DNA of 46,027 nucleotides from Nostoc paludosum FACHB-159 (GCF_014698835.1 NZ_JACJTU010000054.1:1-46027); one strand, 5' to 3'. Counted from the stretch's first letter, positions 25,210-33,730 are shown. Numbers and translations are program-made. Notes: generated by a model not told the origin, from the letters alone.

Positions 25210-25456
25210 TTGTTTCTCCCTCAACTTGGGAATAAAACTCGATATCTAGGATTGCTTCGTGAATCTCTAAAAGTGCTTGAATGGCATCACCCAAACGCAA
25301 ATCATTCGATGTGCTGAACCTTGAGAAGCCTTCAATTTGTTTGTAATTTGGTGATGCTTGCACGAACCTAAGAGTCTGTTCGCAACCCAAGAGAATGGTC
25401 ATTATTTCGGTTGTTGTTAGTGATGGTTGTGTCTGCATGGTTTGTTGGTCGCTCAT
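25199..25456 (-). CDS. Small helical hypothetical protein of the operon
   Basis: An 85-residue mostly helical protein (TTEIMTILLGCEQTLRFVQA, LRLGDAIQALLEIHEAILDI). The ATG overlaps the stop of the membrane-protein gene upstream by four bases, and its own 3' end overlaps the next start. This packing is the main evidence that it is real. Unknown function. Confidence 0.65.
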   Translation of the reverse strand: MSDQQTMQTQPSLTTTEIMTILLGCEQTLRFVQASPNYKQIEGFSRFSTSNDLRLGDAIQALLEIHEAILDIEFYSQVEGETNAK

Positions 25457-25689
25457 ACCTTCTTAGACCTCTTTTTTGTTTTGGATAATTCTGGCTCCAA
25501 TTGTGTCGAGACTGGCTGTTCTTTTGGCTTTTGAAGTACATAGCTGATTGCCCCAGCACCACCCACAGCAGCAGCGATAGTGAACATATTGTTTTTACCG
25601 ATGTACTGCACTCCGAAATAGCCCAATGCAATAGTTACGGCTGTTGCACCAATGCCAAAAAGCGTGTTCTTTACTGTGGATTTGGTCAT
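25453..25689 (-). CDS. Small two-helix membrane protein of the operon
   Basis: A 78-residue protein with two hydrophobic helices (about 9-30, LFGIGATAVTIALGYFGVQY, and 34-52, MFTIAAAVGGAGAISYVL) and a basic cytoplasmic tail (KTKKRSKKV). Four-base overlaps with both neighbours. It may anchor the actin-like filament or the ATPase to the membrane; this is inference from context. Confidence 0.7.
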   Translation of the reverse strand: MTKSTVKNTLFGIGATAVTIALGYFGVQYIGKNNMFTIAAAVGGAGAISYVLQKPKEQPVSTQLEPELSKTKKRSKKV

Positions 25690-25919
25690 GCTGCTCCCTT
25701 AAAATTAGTGACCATTGCGCTAAGTGCCGATTTATTTGGCTGTGTAGGTTGCGGTGTTTCTACTTTGGGCGATGTTTGTACATTACCGTGTTGAAAAATC
25801 AACTTTTCTACACCTGCACTAAGGGCTTGTGTCGGTGCATCTTGGGGTAAATCAAAAATCTTGCACAATTCAATTACTGCTAGGTAGGAGATGGTTATAC
25901 GCCGAGATTCGTAATTCAT
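25686..25919 (-). CDS. Small protein after the second actin-like gene, candidate ParR
   Basis: A 77-residue protein directly after the actin-like gene. The first 50 residues (RRITISYLAVIELCKIFDLP, then TQALSAGVEKLIF) have a strand-helix-helix pattern that fits a short DNA-binding adaptor. The rest is Pro/Thr-rich and ends in SALSAMVTNFKGAA, possibly a filament-contact tail. By position it is the adaptor expected of a ParMR system. The repeats at 27191-27282 are the likely binding site. Confidence 0.55.
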   Translation of the reverse strand: MNYESRRITISYLAVIELCKIFDLPQDAPTQALSAGVEKLIFQHGNVQTSPKVETPQPTQPNKSALSAMVTNFKGAA

Positions 25920-25922
25920 TAA

Positions 25923-27038
25923 TTAGGCTCCTAGAGATATTTGACTTAATAGTTTCAAGCCCAATGCATTGATAAATTGGGGATTTTTCAAGACCACAAA
26001 ACCTAAAGAGGCGAGATTTTGATCCACCACTGGTAGAGAAACACCCCCACCCCAGGCGACAAGGTATTTAGCGCGGTCTAGGTAATTACCAGCAGTGACA
26101 AAGTTGGCAAATTTCTCAATTCTGGTACTCCACCAAGTGTCAAGACACTGGCTGTACTCGGTTTCAAACTTCTTACCAGTTAGGTGATTGCCCCCGTATG
26201 TGAAAGTGCCTTCTAGAATGCCCTGGTTAACGAGACTGGGTGAGTGCTTCACATCCTTGGACAGCAGACTTACTCGGTCGTTTCGCTTATCGAGGGCTTC
26301 TGCAATCATCGAGTGGAGTTCACCGGCTCCACCCTCAATTAGATGGCGGTCTATGACTGCACCACTGCCGTTAAAGACAGTCACTAGCCAAGTTGATGAA
26401 CCGATATCGAGAGCGATCGCCAATTCTGAAGGGTCTAGTACTAAAGATGCTTCACCAAATAAGCAGTGAGCAATGCTTCCAAAACCCTCTGGATATACGC
26501 CAGTAACCGCGATTTCAACTGTCTTGTTGACAATGGAACGAGTAAGTGGGTGTAAATGCTCAAAGGTGTGAATTCCTGACACTCTGCGTTTAATCTCTTG
26601 TCCCCAACGTTCCGGGTTGTGGTTGCTCAAACTAATTGAAAGCTTGAACCCATCGGGAATGTTGAGAACTGCTAAGTCTGCAAGGATGCTTTCTAATGCC
26701 AGTTCTGCTTTTTTAGCTTTGTCTTCATGAAGTAGGGTGTGGTCAGCCTGTGCTAGAGCTGCACTGCCCCAGAAAAATTGAATATCTTTTAAGTCCAGGC
26801 GTGAACCTTCTACATACCGTACCCATGCCCCATCTTTTGAGATGGTTTCGTGGTGCATGATGTTGCGGTTGCGAACTAGTGAGTATGCGGCAGGCATCAT
26901 GATGCAAAAATCACCGATGATTGCCTTGCCATATCCTGCGCCTGGGTCTTTACCTCCTGTAAGGTCAGTTAGCCCGGAATTGGCTAATAAGTCAGCTTGA
27001 ACGAGCCAATTTTTGGCATTGGTATATGTGGTTGTCAT
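25923..27038 (-). CDS. Second ParM-like actin ATPase
   Basis: A 371-residue actin-like protein. The first phosphate loop is probably GKDPGAGYGKAIIGD near 29-43. The second is clear: IALDIGSSTWLVTVFNGSGA near 211-230, followed by EGGAGELHSM. AWGGGVSLPVV near 338-348 is the C-terminal nucleotide-binding loop. Such proteins polymerise with ATP and push plasmid copies apart. It differs strongly from the parM-like gene at the junction, so it is not a recent duplicate. It is the first gene of a leftward operon that ends in a membrane ATPase, which ordinary parMR operons lack. Expression is probably controlled through the repeats upstream, shared with the divergent ribbon-helix-helix gene. Confidence 0.8.
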   Translation of the reverse strand: MTTTYTNAKNWLVQADLLANSGLTDLTGGKDPGAGYGKAIIGDFCIMMPAAYSLVRNRNIMHHETISKDGAWVRYVEGSRLDLKDIQFFWGSAALAQADHTLLHEDKAKKAELALESILADLAVLNIPDGFKLSISLSNHNPERWGQEIKRRVSGIHTFEHLHPLTRSIVNKTVEIAVTGVYPEGFGSIAHCLFGEASLVLDPSELAIALDIGSSTWLVTVFNGSGAVIDRHLIEGGAGELHSMIAEALDKRNDRVSLLSKDVKHSPSLVNQGILEGTFTYGGNHLTGKKFETEYSQCLDTWWSTRIEKFANFVTAGNYLDRAKYLVAWGGGVSLPVVDQNLASLGFVVLKNPQFINALGLKLLSQISLGA

Positions 27039-27190
27039 GGTTCAGATGATTGGTAAAAGTCTTATTTATTCTGGGTTTGGAGAATTTATCGGCTGAAGTG
27101 CCCATAATCCACTCATCCAGGTTTTGGCAAGCCTAAACTTCACTTTCTGGCTTCTGTTGCCTTTGTTGGGTGACTGCTTTTGGCTTGATG

Positions 27191-27282
27191 ATGCTAGTAT
27201 AGCACTAATAGTGCTAATAGTGCTAATAGAACTTTTAGTGCTACTAATGTTATTAGTGCTTTTGATATCTTTAATGTGCTAG
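27191..27282. promoter_or_regulatory. Repeat array (TAGTGCTAA) between divergent operons
   Basis: A series of TAGTGCTAA units and inverted AGCACTA, including the perfect palindrome AGCACTAATAGTGCT at 27201-27215 and direct repeats spaced about ten bases apart, one per helical turn. It lies between the leftward actin-ATPase operon and the rightward ribbon-helix-helix gene. This is the expected form of an operator that may also be a centromere. Confidence 0.7.
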
Positions 27283-27295
27283 GAGAGTAATATGG

Positions 27296-27508
27296 ATGCT
27301 GTATACAGCAATTAGTTGTGAATTAATGGCACGACCGCGAATTACAGTTACCGTGTCTGATGACGTTTATCAGTATCTTAATGAATGGGCAGATCGAGAA
27401 GAACGACCATTGGCTAATCTTGCAGCTTACTTGCTAAGTCAGGCTGTCAGAGAACATCAAGAACAAAGTGAATCTGCCAAACCTAAAAAAGGTAAGGGTA
27501 CAGCATAA
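27296..27508 (+). CDS. Ribbon-helix-helix (CopG/Arc-like) regulator
   Basis: A 70-residue protein. From the in-frame ATG at 27326 it reads MARPRITVTVSDDVYQYLNE then WADREERPLANLAAYLLSQA, a standard CopG-type domain: one DNA-reading strand and two helices. The AGGAG at 27281-27285 is spaced better for the ATG at 27296, which I report, while family homology favours 27326. The tail is Lys-rich. It starts 14 bases from the TAGTGCTAA array and is divergent from the actin-ATPase operon, so it probably represses that operon and itself, or binds the array as a centromere protein. Confidence 0.85.
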   Translation: MLYTAISCELMARPRITVTVSDDVYQYLNEWADREERPLANLAAYLLSQAVREHQEQSESAKPKKGKGTA

Positions 27509-27589
27509 GTTAATCACTAAGACAGGACAGATAAATTCAATCCAGCATACAGATGAACCCTGACTTAACTATGATTTTTGATACCACCA

Positions 27590-28315
27590 ATGACCACAGT
27601 TAAAGACCCACTACCCAATTTTCAACTCCCGCCGCACAACGAAGCGGCGTTAGAGATGATTAGGGAAGCTATAGAGCATGAATCCGCTCTTGCTCTAGCG
27701 GCTGGTAGTTTTGCACTTGGTACAGGCAGTTTCATTAGTCCTTTTGGCTGGGTTGCTTTTGCATTGGCTTACAAACCTTTGGTACGAATTCAAAAACTTG
27801 CACGGTTAGAAAAATTAACAGCTGCTCTTTTGGATGAGTTTAAGAGCGAGGAAATACAAGTCTTTCCGGTAATTAAGGTAGAAGACAAAAACCCTATCGA
27901 CTTGTTCATTAGGTTTCCGCGCAAAACTCACTTATTTATCTCGATTCGCTCAAAAGGAGACAGCGAGATTATTTATAACGAAAAGAGGGAGATTTTACAG
28001 GTAAAGCGGAAAAACAAAGGTGGTTTAAGAACCTGGGAACCCTGCCCTCTAGTTGAACTAGCAGATTACAAAAGCTGGTTTGACAAAAACAGAAATTTGT
28101 TTGGGATGTCCTCTCGTGAAGCTCAAAAGACACCCACAGCAAAAGTTTTGGTCTTATGGCCTCCCACCAAGGCGGCCGACGATCATAATTCACACCTTTT
28201 TTCTGAAGTTGGAGGTATGAAAACTCTAGCTCTCAGAAGGAAAGGGACTGCATTTGTAATTCAACAGGAGGAAATAACCGAGTTTATCAAGGCTTGGTTA
28301 GCCCAGTACAAATAG
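27590..28315 (+). CDS. Hypothetical protein with hydrophobic N-terminal region
   Basis: A 241-residue protein started at the ATG at 27590 (MTTVKDPLPN) rather than the TTG four codons earlier. Residues about 35-65 are hydrophobic (ALALAAGSFALGTGSFISPF, GWVAFALAY), like a hairpin or amphipathic membrane segment. The remaining domain, PIDLFIRFPRKTHLFISIRS ... EILQVKRKNKGGLRTWEPCP ... AKVLVLWPP, vaguely recalls the NERD nuclease-related fold (a Asp-strand-QVKRK pattern), but I cannot confirm the catalytic set. A strong terminator follows. Its position between the regulator and the replication genes gives no firm clue. Confidence 0.65.
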   Translation: MTTVKDPLPNFQLPPHNEAALEMIREAIEHESALALAAGSFALGTGSFISPFGWVAFALAYKPLVRIQKLARLEKLTAALLDEFKSEEIQVFPVIKVEDKNPIDLFIRFPRKTHLFISIRSKGDSEIIYNEKREILQVKRKNKGGLRTWEPCPLVELADYKSWFDKNRNLFGMSSREAQKTPTAKVLVLWPPTKAADDHNSHLFSEVGGMKTLALRRKGTAFVIQQEEITEFIKAWLAQYK

Positions 28316-28325
28316 GCAAAACAAT

Positions 28326-28361
28326 GAAAACCTCACGTCCTGCGAGGACAGCGAGGTTTTC
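28326..28361. terminator. Strong two-tier hairpin terminator
   Basis: GAAAACCTC pairs with GAGGTTTTC (28326-28334 with 28353-28361), enclosing a second stem GTCCT/AGGAC with a GCG loop. The A-rich and T-rich outer arms make it suitable in both directions. It lies 11 bases after the preceding stop codon and isolates the replication region. Confidence 0.75.
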
Positions 28362-28579
28362 CAATGGAATTGGGGTATCGGGTTTTAACAGCGCCTGATT
28401 AATATCCCTAATAGTAATCTTATCTTACACGAAGTGAGTGTTAAGCCCTTGTTACACTGCATAGCTAGAGACAAACAGTAATTCAGGAATTTTATGTAAT
28501 TTCGTGCTTATATTTCTGAAAGTTTGTATTAGAAGATTACTGTAAAGGATAGCTCCAATTCCTCCAAAACACACAGTTA

Positions 28580-28729
28580 ATGGAGGATCGGGAAGTGCAG
28601 ATACAGCTATTTAATGACTCAGCCACTCGTAGCAAGCGACACTACGCATCAGTCGCATCCAAGGAACCACAAAATTATCTATTAAGCAACGGTCAAAAAT
28701 TAAATAATGTTTTTGGAGGTATGGTGTAA
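28580..28729 (+). CDS. Leader peptide overlapping the replication gene
   Basis: A 49-residue ORF (MEDREVQIQLFNDSATRSKR start, LSNGQKLNNVFGGMV end) whose TAA shares its last base with the ATG of the replication gene (TAATG at 28727-28731). The ribosome-binding site of the large gene, GGAGG at 28715-28719, lies inside this ORF. Coupled leader peptides of this kind regulate Rep synthesis in many plasmids, so expression of rep probably depends on its translation. The ORF's own ribosome-binding site is weak and the peptide matches nothing I know. Confidence 0.55.
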   Translation: MEDREVQIQLFNDSATRSKRHYASVASKEPQNYLLSNGQKLNNVFGGMV

Positions 28730-31700
28730 TGGTTGCACAATTCTTCACTACCTCCGACTTTGACAAAGCTCAACTTCTCTGTGGCTTGAAGCTAATACCT
28801 TTAGATTGGGCATTAACACCAGTTTTAGGCAATAAAAATCCATACCGCGAAGATTGGAACCACGCTATTCCCATGAGTCGCCGACAATTAATAGCGGTCA
28901 TAGAAAATGGCGATACAGCAAGCGGAAAAAATGGGCTTTTTACGGTTTATCCACAGGGGTACGGGCTGAGAACTGGTAAATGGTCTAACGGGATTTTAGC
29001 TCTCGACGCTGATGGAGAAGCAGCCCATGAAAAATTAAATCAACTTGGTGGATTGCCCAAAACCGTCAGCTTCACATCAGGTAAGCCAGGGCGATGCCAG
29101 TATCTTGTGCAAGTACCTCAAGAATATTGGTCAGTGATTTCAACCAAAAAAATTAACACTGGCGTAAAAGGTGCTGACGGGAAAGACCAGCTTCTAGAAC
29201 TGCGCTGGAATGGATGTCAAAGCGTTTTACCTCCATCAGTTCACCCAGAAACAGGCTCATATAAATGGGTAAATTCGCCTCAAGATTGCGCGATCGCCCA
29301 ATGCCCCACCTGGATAATTGAGTATTTCTTAAATGAATCCACTACTGTCACTACAAATAGCACATCCACAACGCTACTAACTGGCGATGTACCTCTCTAC
29401 CAGTGCTTAACTAAAGATGACAGGGATTTAATTGACTGCGGTGTAGGGTCAGGCTCAAGGGATGATAACGGGGCTAAACTTGCCCGTAACTTGATTGGCA
29501 CAGCTAGCCGATTAACGCACCTTGGGTATCGGTATGAGGGTGACGCTAGGCAACTGTTTGATGATTATTGCTCTAGATGTTCGCCGCCCCTGTCTACTAA
29601 AGATGCAGAGCGCATCTGGAAATCAGCAGCCAAAAGCAATCCCTCAGCCACACTGACCGATGACGCTCTTTTGAATTGCATTAAAGCATGGCACAGAAAC
29701 CAGAGTCAGGGAATAAGCCATCATCAGGGACGCGCTCACGCCGCCGGCAATGGGCGGAACGCAATCACTGACAGCACCACCAAAGGCGCTCACACCAACA
29801 CAACAAATAATGTTGTCCTGCACCCAACTGTCACCATCAACTACGATGCACTCAAAACTTCTTACATCAAATTACTGGAAGCAGGTGCATCCAAATCAGA
29901 GTTAAGCCGCTTTAAAGCAGAAGTAGGCAAAGAATATTATCCCATTAAACTAGATAAATTCCTGAGCGATGTCGAAACCGAATATCGCACAGCAGAAGAT
30001 GACGAACTCATCAAAGAAGATATCCAACTCGTACTTGATTCCGACAAACACGAACTAGATATCAGGCAGTTTTTACCCGAAAAATTAGCCACTGCTTTGA
30101 TGCTGTTTGGCATCAACCAATCTCTGCCACAAACATCATTAATGATGTCGCTAATTAGCGTCATTAGTGCATCTCACCTGATTGGTACACAGGTATTGAT
30201 TGGCAATAAACACAACGAATTTTATCAAAATCCCGCCATCAACCATGCCCTAGTTGGTGATAGTGGGTCTGGGAAATCAATTATTTTTAGAGCTTTAGTG
30301 AAAAAACCACTCAATGCTTTAAGAAAGGCAGAAACTAAACGCTACCTAGAGTCCTCACAACAGTACGACAAAGATTTAGCCGCTTGGGAACAATCCGGTG
30401 AATCTACTCCCCAACCAGAACCGCCAAAACCGATTAACCGAATGTACCTAACCGGGGCAACTCTAGAGGGATTAAAAGATTACATAGCCAAAGCCCCAGA
30501 TTACTCAATCCTGAATGTGGTTGACGAGTTATCAGGTTTATTCGGGGGATTTAATCAATACAAACGCGGGCAAGGTAATGACCGTCAAGAGTTTTTAAGC
30601 TTGTATGACGGTGATGGTTTCAGTGAAGCCAAAGTTTCCAAAAATATTTTTGTGGAAAAAAGTAATACCGCTTGGCTGGGCGGGTTACAACCGACCATAC
30701 TCCACAAGTATTTTCAGTTAGGGGCAAGCGATGGGCTACTGCCCAGGTTCACATTCTCTGTCTTGCCGGAAATCATTCGGCTATTACCGGATGAGAATGC
30801 TTCTTGCATTGATGTCACCGGGATATTAACTGGACTCTACAGAGCCATTCTGGATTGCCAGCCACAAACGTATCACATTACGGGTGAAGCGTATAAATAT
30901 TTCCGGGAAGTAGATACTAAATGGCAGTATGAAGCGGCAAAGTTGCCCAATGGGGCATTAAAAGAATTCTTGAAGAAATGCAAAGGGTTGTTGGGACGGC
31001 TATCACTCAACCTGCATCTCATCCATGAACTATCAAATCCGTATTGTGGCACACCGCCAACAGTTATCCCCTTAATGCGGGTAAAACAAGCCGCAGGTAT
31101 ACTAGAGCATTTATTAAAGCAGATTCAGGCAGTCCATTTACAGATTGCAGGGGAAACCACCTCCTCGGCGATCGTCGCCATGATTAACTTGTCGGTAAAA
31201 CGGCAGTCACTAGGAGAAGAAGGATGGTTAAACGCCAGGGAGATTAGCCGCCATCAGAGTGCTAAGGGACGGATGAAGTCCCTTGAGATTAGAGAACTGA
31301 TGACTAAAGCCAAAGATATGGGGTATGGGGAGTTAAGGGGGAGTGGAACAAAGTTAGAATTTCGCTCCAGCAAAATTGTCGGCGAAATGTCGGCGAATGG
31401 GTTAAACGCAGCCAAGCCTAATATACCAATGGTTTTGAGTCCTGAGCCTCAAAAAATGTCGGCGGTTGTCGGCGAAATGTCGGCGACTGATGAAATAGTT
31501 GGAAGCAATGAAAATACTGGGTTTGAACCATCTCAATTAAATTTTGTCGGCGATGTCGGCGATTTTTGGGCAAATTCTGAAAATTTGGCAGGGGGTGAAA
31601 ATGTCGGTGGTTTAGGAATTTCAAATTTGGCGCAAGGGGGTGAATTTGTCGGCGGTTTAGGAATTTCAGATTTGACACAAGGGGGTGAATTTGTCGGCGG

Positions 31701-32286
31701 TTTAGGAATTTCAGATTTGGCGCAAGGGGATGAATTTGTCGGCGGTTTAGGAATTTCAAATTTGGTGCAAGGGGGTCAAAATGTTGGCTCAATCAATCTT
31801 GGAGATTCGCCACCCCTAAAAAGAGATGAAAATATATCTCTAATTGCGCCGACATCGCCGACAAATTCACCATTAGAAGCGCCAACCCTTGATACAGAGC
31901 CAGTTGGGGCTGCCGAAAACTCGCCGACAAAATCGCCGACACAATTGCCGACAAAATCATCAACACAAGCGCAAACCGATGTAGAACAAGAAGAAGAGTC
32001 TGCCGACATCTTGCCAAAAGTCCCGCCGACAGTCGCCGACAGTTGCCAACTACAATTGGATATAGATAATATCAACTACTCTGATTACAAAAGTGTAGTG
32101 GCTGCACTACATAAGGCTTGTATGCTGGGTGAAGGTTACCAAGTGGCTGTAGGCAAGATTTACGCTTCTTCTTGCAGCAATGTACAAATTTTAATTGCCG
32201 ACAGTGCTACCATTCCCTCTCAATCAAAGCAGTACATTCTGGCTTGTTATGAATGGGTCTTAAATGAAATGACCAAGATTAACTAG
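28729..32286 (+). CDS. Large plasmid replication protein (primase-like plus DUF3987-type helicase)
   Basis: A 1185-residue protein. Residues 1-220 resemble a bifunctional primase/polymerase domain (LRTGKWSNGILALDADGEAA, TVSFTSGKPGRCQYLV). Residues about 450-860 form a DUF3987-type helicase core with Walker A GDSGSGKS at 510-517 and Walker B VVDELSG with D599/E600, plus FSVLPEIIRLLPDE and a helical end. From about 885 to 1110 the protein is low complexity, with four 15-residue repeats; the last 70 residues look folded. This is the arrangement of initiators of large cyanobacterial plasmids (CyRepA-like); the exact family needs a search. The low-complexity part is DNA with many TGTCGGCG motifs, so the gene may contain its own origin. 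Confidence 0.82.
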   Translation: MVAQFFTTSDFDKAQLLCGLKLIPLDWALTPVLGNKNPYREDWNHAIPMSRRQLIAVIENGDTASGKNGLFTVYPQGYGLRTGKWSNGILALDADGEAAHEKLNQLGGLPKTVSFTSGKPGRCQYLVQVPQEYWSVISTKKINTGVKGADGKDQLLELRWNGCQSVLPPSVHPETGSYKWVNSPQDCAIAQCPTWIIEYFLNESTTVTTNSTSTTLLTGDVPLYQCLTKDDRDLIDCGVGSGSRDDNGAKLARNLIGTASRLTHLGYRYEGDARQLFDDYCSRCSPPLSTKDAERIWKSAAKSNPSATLTDDALLNCIKAWHRNQSQGISHHQGRAHAAGNGRNAITDSTTKGAHTNTTNNVVLHPTVTINYDALKTSYIKLLEAGASKSELSRFKAEVGKEYYPIKLDKFLSDVETEYRTAEDDELIKEDIQLVLDSDKHELDIRQFLPEKLATALMLFGINQSLPQTSLMMSLISVISASHLIGTQVLIGNKHNEFYQNPAINHALVGDSGSGKSIIFRALVKKPLNALRKAETKRYLESSQQYDKDLAAWEQSGESTPQPEPPKPINRMYLTGATLEGLKDYIAKAPDYSILNVVDELSGLFGGFNQYKRGQGNDRQEFLSLYDGDGFSEAKVSKNIFVEKSNTAWLGGLQPTILHKYFQLGASDGLLPRFTFSVLPEIIRLLPDENASCIDVTGILTGLYRAILDCQPQTYHITGEAYKYFREVDTKWQYEAAKLPNGALKEFLKKCKGLLGRLSLNLHLIHELSNPYCGTPPTVIPLMRVKQAAGILEHLLKQIQAVHLQIAGETTSSAIVAMINLSVKRQSLGEEGWLNAREISRHQSAKGRMKSLEIRELMTKAKDMGYGELRGSGTKLEFRSSKIVGEMSANGLNAAKPNIPMVLSPEPQKMSAVVGEMSATDEIVGSNENTGFEPSQLNFVGDVGDFWANSENLAGGENVGGLGISNLAQGGEFVGGLGISDLTQGGEFVGGLGISDLAQGDEFVGGLGISNLVQGGQNVGSINLGDSPPLKRDENISLIAPTSPTNSPLEAPTLDTEPVGAAENSPTKSPTQLPTKSSTQAQTDVEQEEESADILPKVPPTVADSCQLQLDIDNINYSDYKSVVAALHKACMLGEGYQVAVGKIYASSCSNVQILIADSATIPSQSKQYILACYEWVLNEMTKIN
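31378..32201. repeat. Iteron-like TGTCGGCG array inside the replication gene
   Basis: About eleven forward copies of GTCGGCG/GTCGGTG lie between 31378 and 31744, and about eight inverted copies (CGCCGAC/TGCCGAC) between 31847 and 32201. The change of orientation in the middle and the match in core sequence across both halves suggest selection on DNA, not only on protein. Initiator binding sites of the origin are the obvious candidate. Confidence 0.65.
31591..31770 (+). repeat. Four 45-bp tandem repeats in the replication gene
   Basis: Copies begin at 31591, 31636, 31681 and 31726, with a decaying fifth at 31771. Each encodes a 15-residue unit like GGEFVGGLGISDLAQ and contains one GTCGGCGG or GTCGGTGG motif, so iteron number and protein repeat number change together. 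Confidence 0.85.
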
Positions 32287-32889
32287 ACTCCGGACTGTGA
32301 TTTACTCATTCTCAGTTCAGACTGACGACTGTGGCCCATGACTGCTGTACCCAGACAGCAGCCGAGATCTGCGACCGAGCATCGCTGTTGCCCAGTCGTG
32401 GCAAGAGTTCTATTGACAAAACATTCAAAGTGAAAAAGGCAGAAGGCAGAGGGCAGAGGGCAGAAGGTTTGCAATCAGTGTAGGCTTCAGACCTACACTG
32501 ATTGCAGGACACCAAATCAGAGATTTTGGAGTGGGGCTTCAACCCTTACTCCCTTCGGTCGTGGCAGAGGGCAGGAATCTGAATTCCCTTCTGCCTTCTG
32601 CCTCCTGCCCTCTGCCTTTCTGGCTAAAAATATGAATGTGTAAGTTCTTGCACAGATGCTACTTAAACGCCGCGAACAGGCTCACTAGGATGCTCCCGCC
32701 AAGCATCAACAATTCCTTTCTCTACGCGATCGCTCTTTGGCAGACTGAAGATCGACACCTTGATGCAACCAAGTCAGGAACATAACCTTTGTGACGCGGC
32801 TCAAGTCCTCAGTAAGAAGGTAAGAAGTAATCTTGCCACCGAGAACTTGAAGCATTTATTCATATCTACTTTTTTTTCACCATCTTCCA
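32287..32889. other. Intergenic region with Nostoc-type repeats and a gene remnant
   Basis: No intact gene. GCAGAAGG/GCAGAGG heptamer-type tandem repeats run at 32432-32467, with an inverted set at 32585-32626 (CTTCTGCCTTCTGCC...). Together they could fold into a long hairpin after the rep gene. On the minus strand, 32663-32773 is open and reads SIFSLPKSDRVEKGIVDAW then REHPSEPVRGV before a stop, which looks like the C-terminus of a lost enzyme that I cannot name. Confidence 0.5.
32432..32626. repeat. Inverted pair of short tandem repeat clusters
   Basis: GGCAGAAGGCAGAGGGCAGA-type tandem units (32432-32467) and their inverted counterparts (32585-32626) belong to the class of heptanucleotide repeats common in intergenic regions of Nostocales. 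The pair may act as a transcription end for rep. Confidence 0.65.
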
Positions 32890-33720
32890 CTATCTGTAAT
32901 CAGTGGATTCAGCCAGAGTCCGCCATTGTGCCGTCTCTTGCTCGACGTAAGCGTTTTTCTGGGCAATGGCTCGAAGGGTGTCTGTGCCGAGCGGCAACCG
33001 TAGCGGTGGCGTATCCGCATTCGCGAGTTGAAGCATCGCCTGGGCAAGCTTGGTCGGGTCTCCCGGCTGTTGATAGCTCAGTTGGGAGGCGATTTTACGA
33101 ACTTTACCAACTGTCTCGGCGTAATCGGGAATTTCCATTGCAGTGCGCTGGAGTGAACTGCCATCGAGAAAATTGGTGCGGAAGTATCCTGGCTCGACCA
33201 CCGTTGCATGGATGCCCAGAGGCGCTAACTCATCATGCAGCGCTTCGGTAATGCCTTCAACTGCAAACTTGGTTGAGGAGTAGATGCCCCACCCTGGAGT
33301 GGAGCGATAGCCCCCGATCGACGATAGGTTGATAATGTGTCCAGAGCGGCGCTGGCGCATACTGGGCAATACGGCACGGGTCATATTCAACAGCCCGAAG
33401 ACATTGGTGCGATAGACCCGCTCAACCTCTTCGGCACTGGTTTCTTCGATGCCGCCGAGTACACCGAATCCGGCATTGTTGACTAACACATCGATCTGCC
33501 CAAAGCGTTCCAGTCCTGCTGCAACTGCCGCTTGCACCTGAGCCTCGTCGGTAATATCCAAACTGAGCGCCAACACATTTGGGTTCGACTCAAATTGATG
33601 CAGATCGGTCTTTTTGCGGGCAGTTGCAATTAATTGGTCCCCTGCTGCCAAAACAGCTTTCGCGATTTCGGCACCAATTCCACGGGAAGCACCTGTAATG
33701 AACCATGTTTTCTGAGTCAT
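32890..33720 (-). CDS. Short-chain dehydrogenase/reductase
   Basis: A 276-residue classical SDR. The nucleotide-binding motif TGASRGIG is at residues 8-15, NNAGFG near 83-88, catalytic Ser in LSSIGG near 136-141, and YSSTK (catalytic Tyr and Lys) near 150-154. ARKKTD after the second strand suggests NADP(H). Substrate unknown; sequences of this subgroup are often annotated as oxidoreductases with 'retinol/3-oxoacyl' like activity, but this cannot be read from sequence. Its upstream region carries one of three copies of a conserved promoter segment found next to the AraC regulators, so it probably belongs to the same regulon. Higher GC than the plasmid backbone. Confidence 0.93.
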   Translation of the reverse strand: MTQKTWFITGASRGIGAEIAKAVLAAGDQLIATARKKTDLHQFESNPNVLALSLDITDEAQVQAAVAAGLERFGQIDVLVNNAGFGVLGGIEETSAEEVERVYRTNVFGLLNMTRAVLPSMRQRRSGHIINLSSIGGYRSTPGWGIYSSTKFAVEGITEALHDELAPLGIHATVVEPGYFRTNFLDGSSLQRTAMEIPDYAETVGKVRKIASQLSYQQPGDPTKLAQAMLQLANADTPPLRLPLGTDTLRAIAQKNAYVEQETAQWRTLAESTDYR

Positions 33721-33730
33721 CTGTCTATCT

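Noticed and set aside
27191..27282. CRISPR array
   Set aside because: The repeats are about nine bases long with no unique spacers and are near-continuous; they fit an operator array.
31418..31792. Minus-strand ORF with HPLxxNLKFLNRRQI repeats
   Set aside because: Antisense shadow of the 45-bp repeats in the replication gene.
32760..33251. 163-codon + strand ORF
   Set aside because: It lies mostly antisense to the SDR gene, which has all catalytic motifs.
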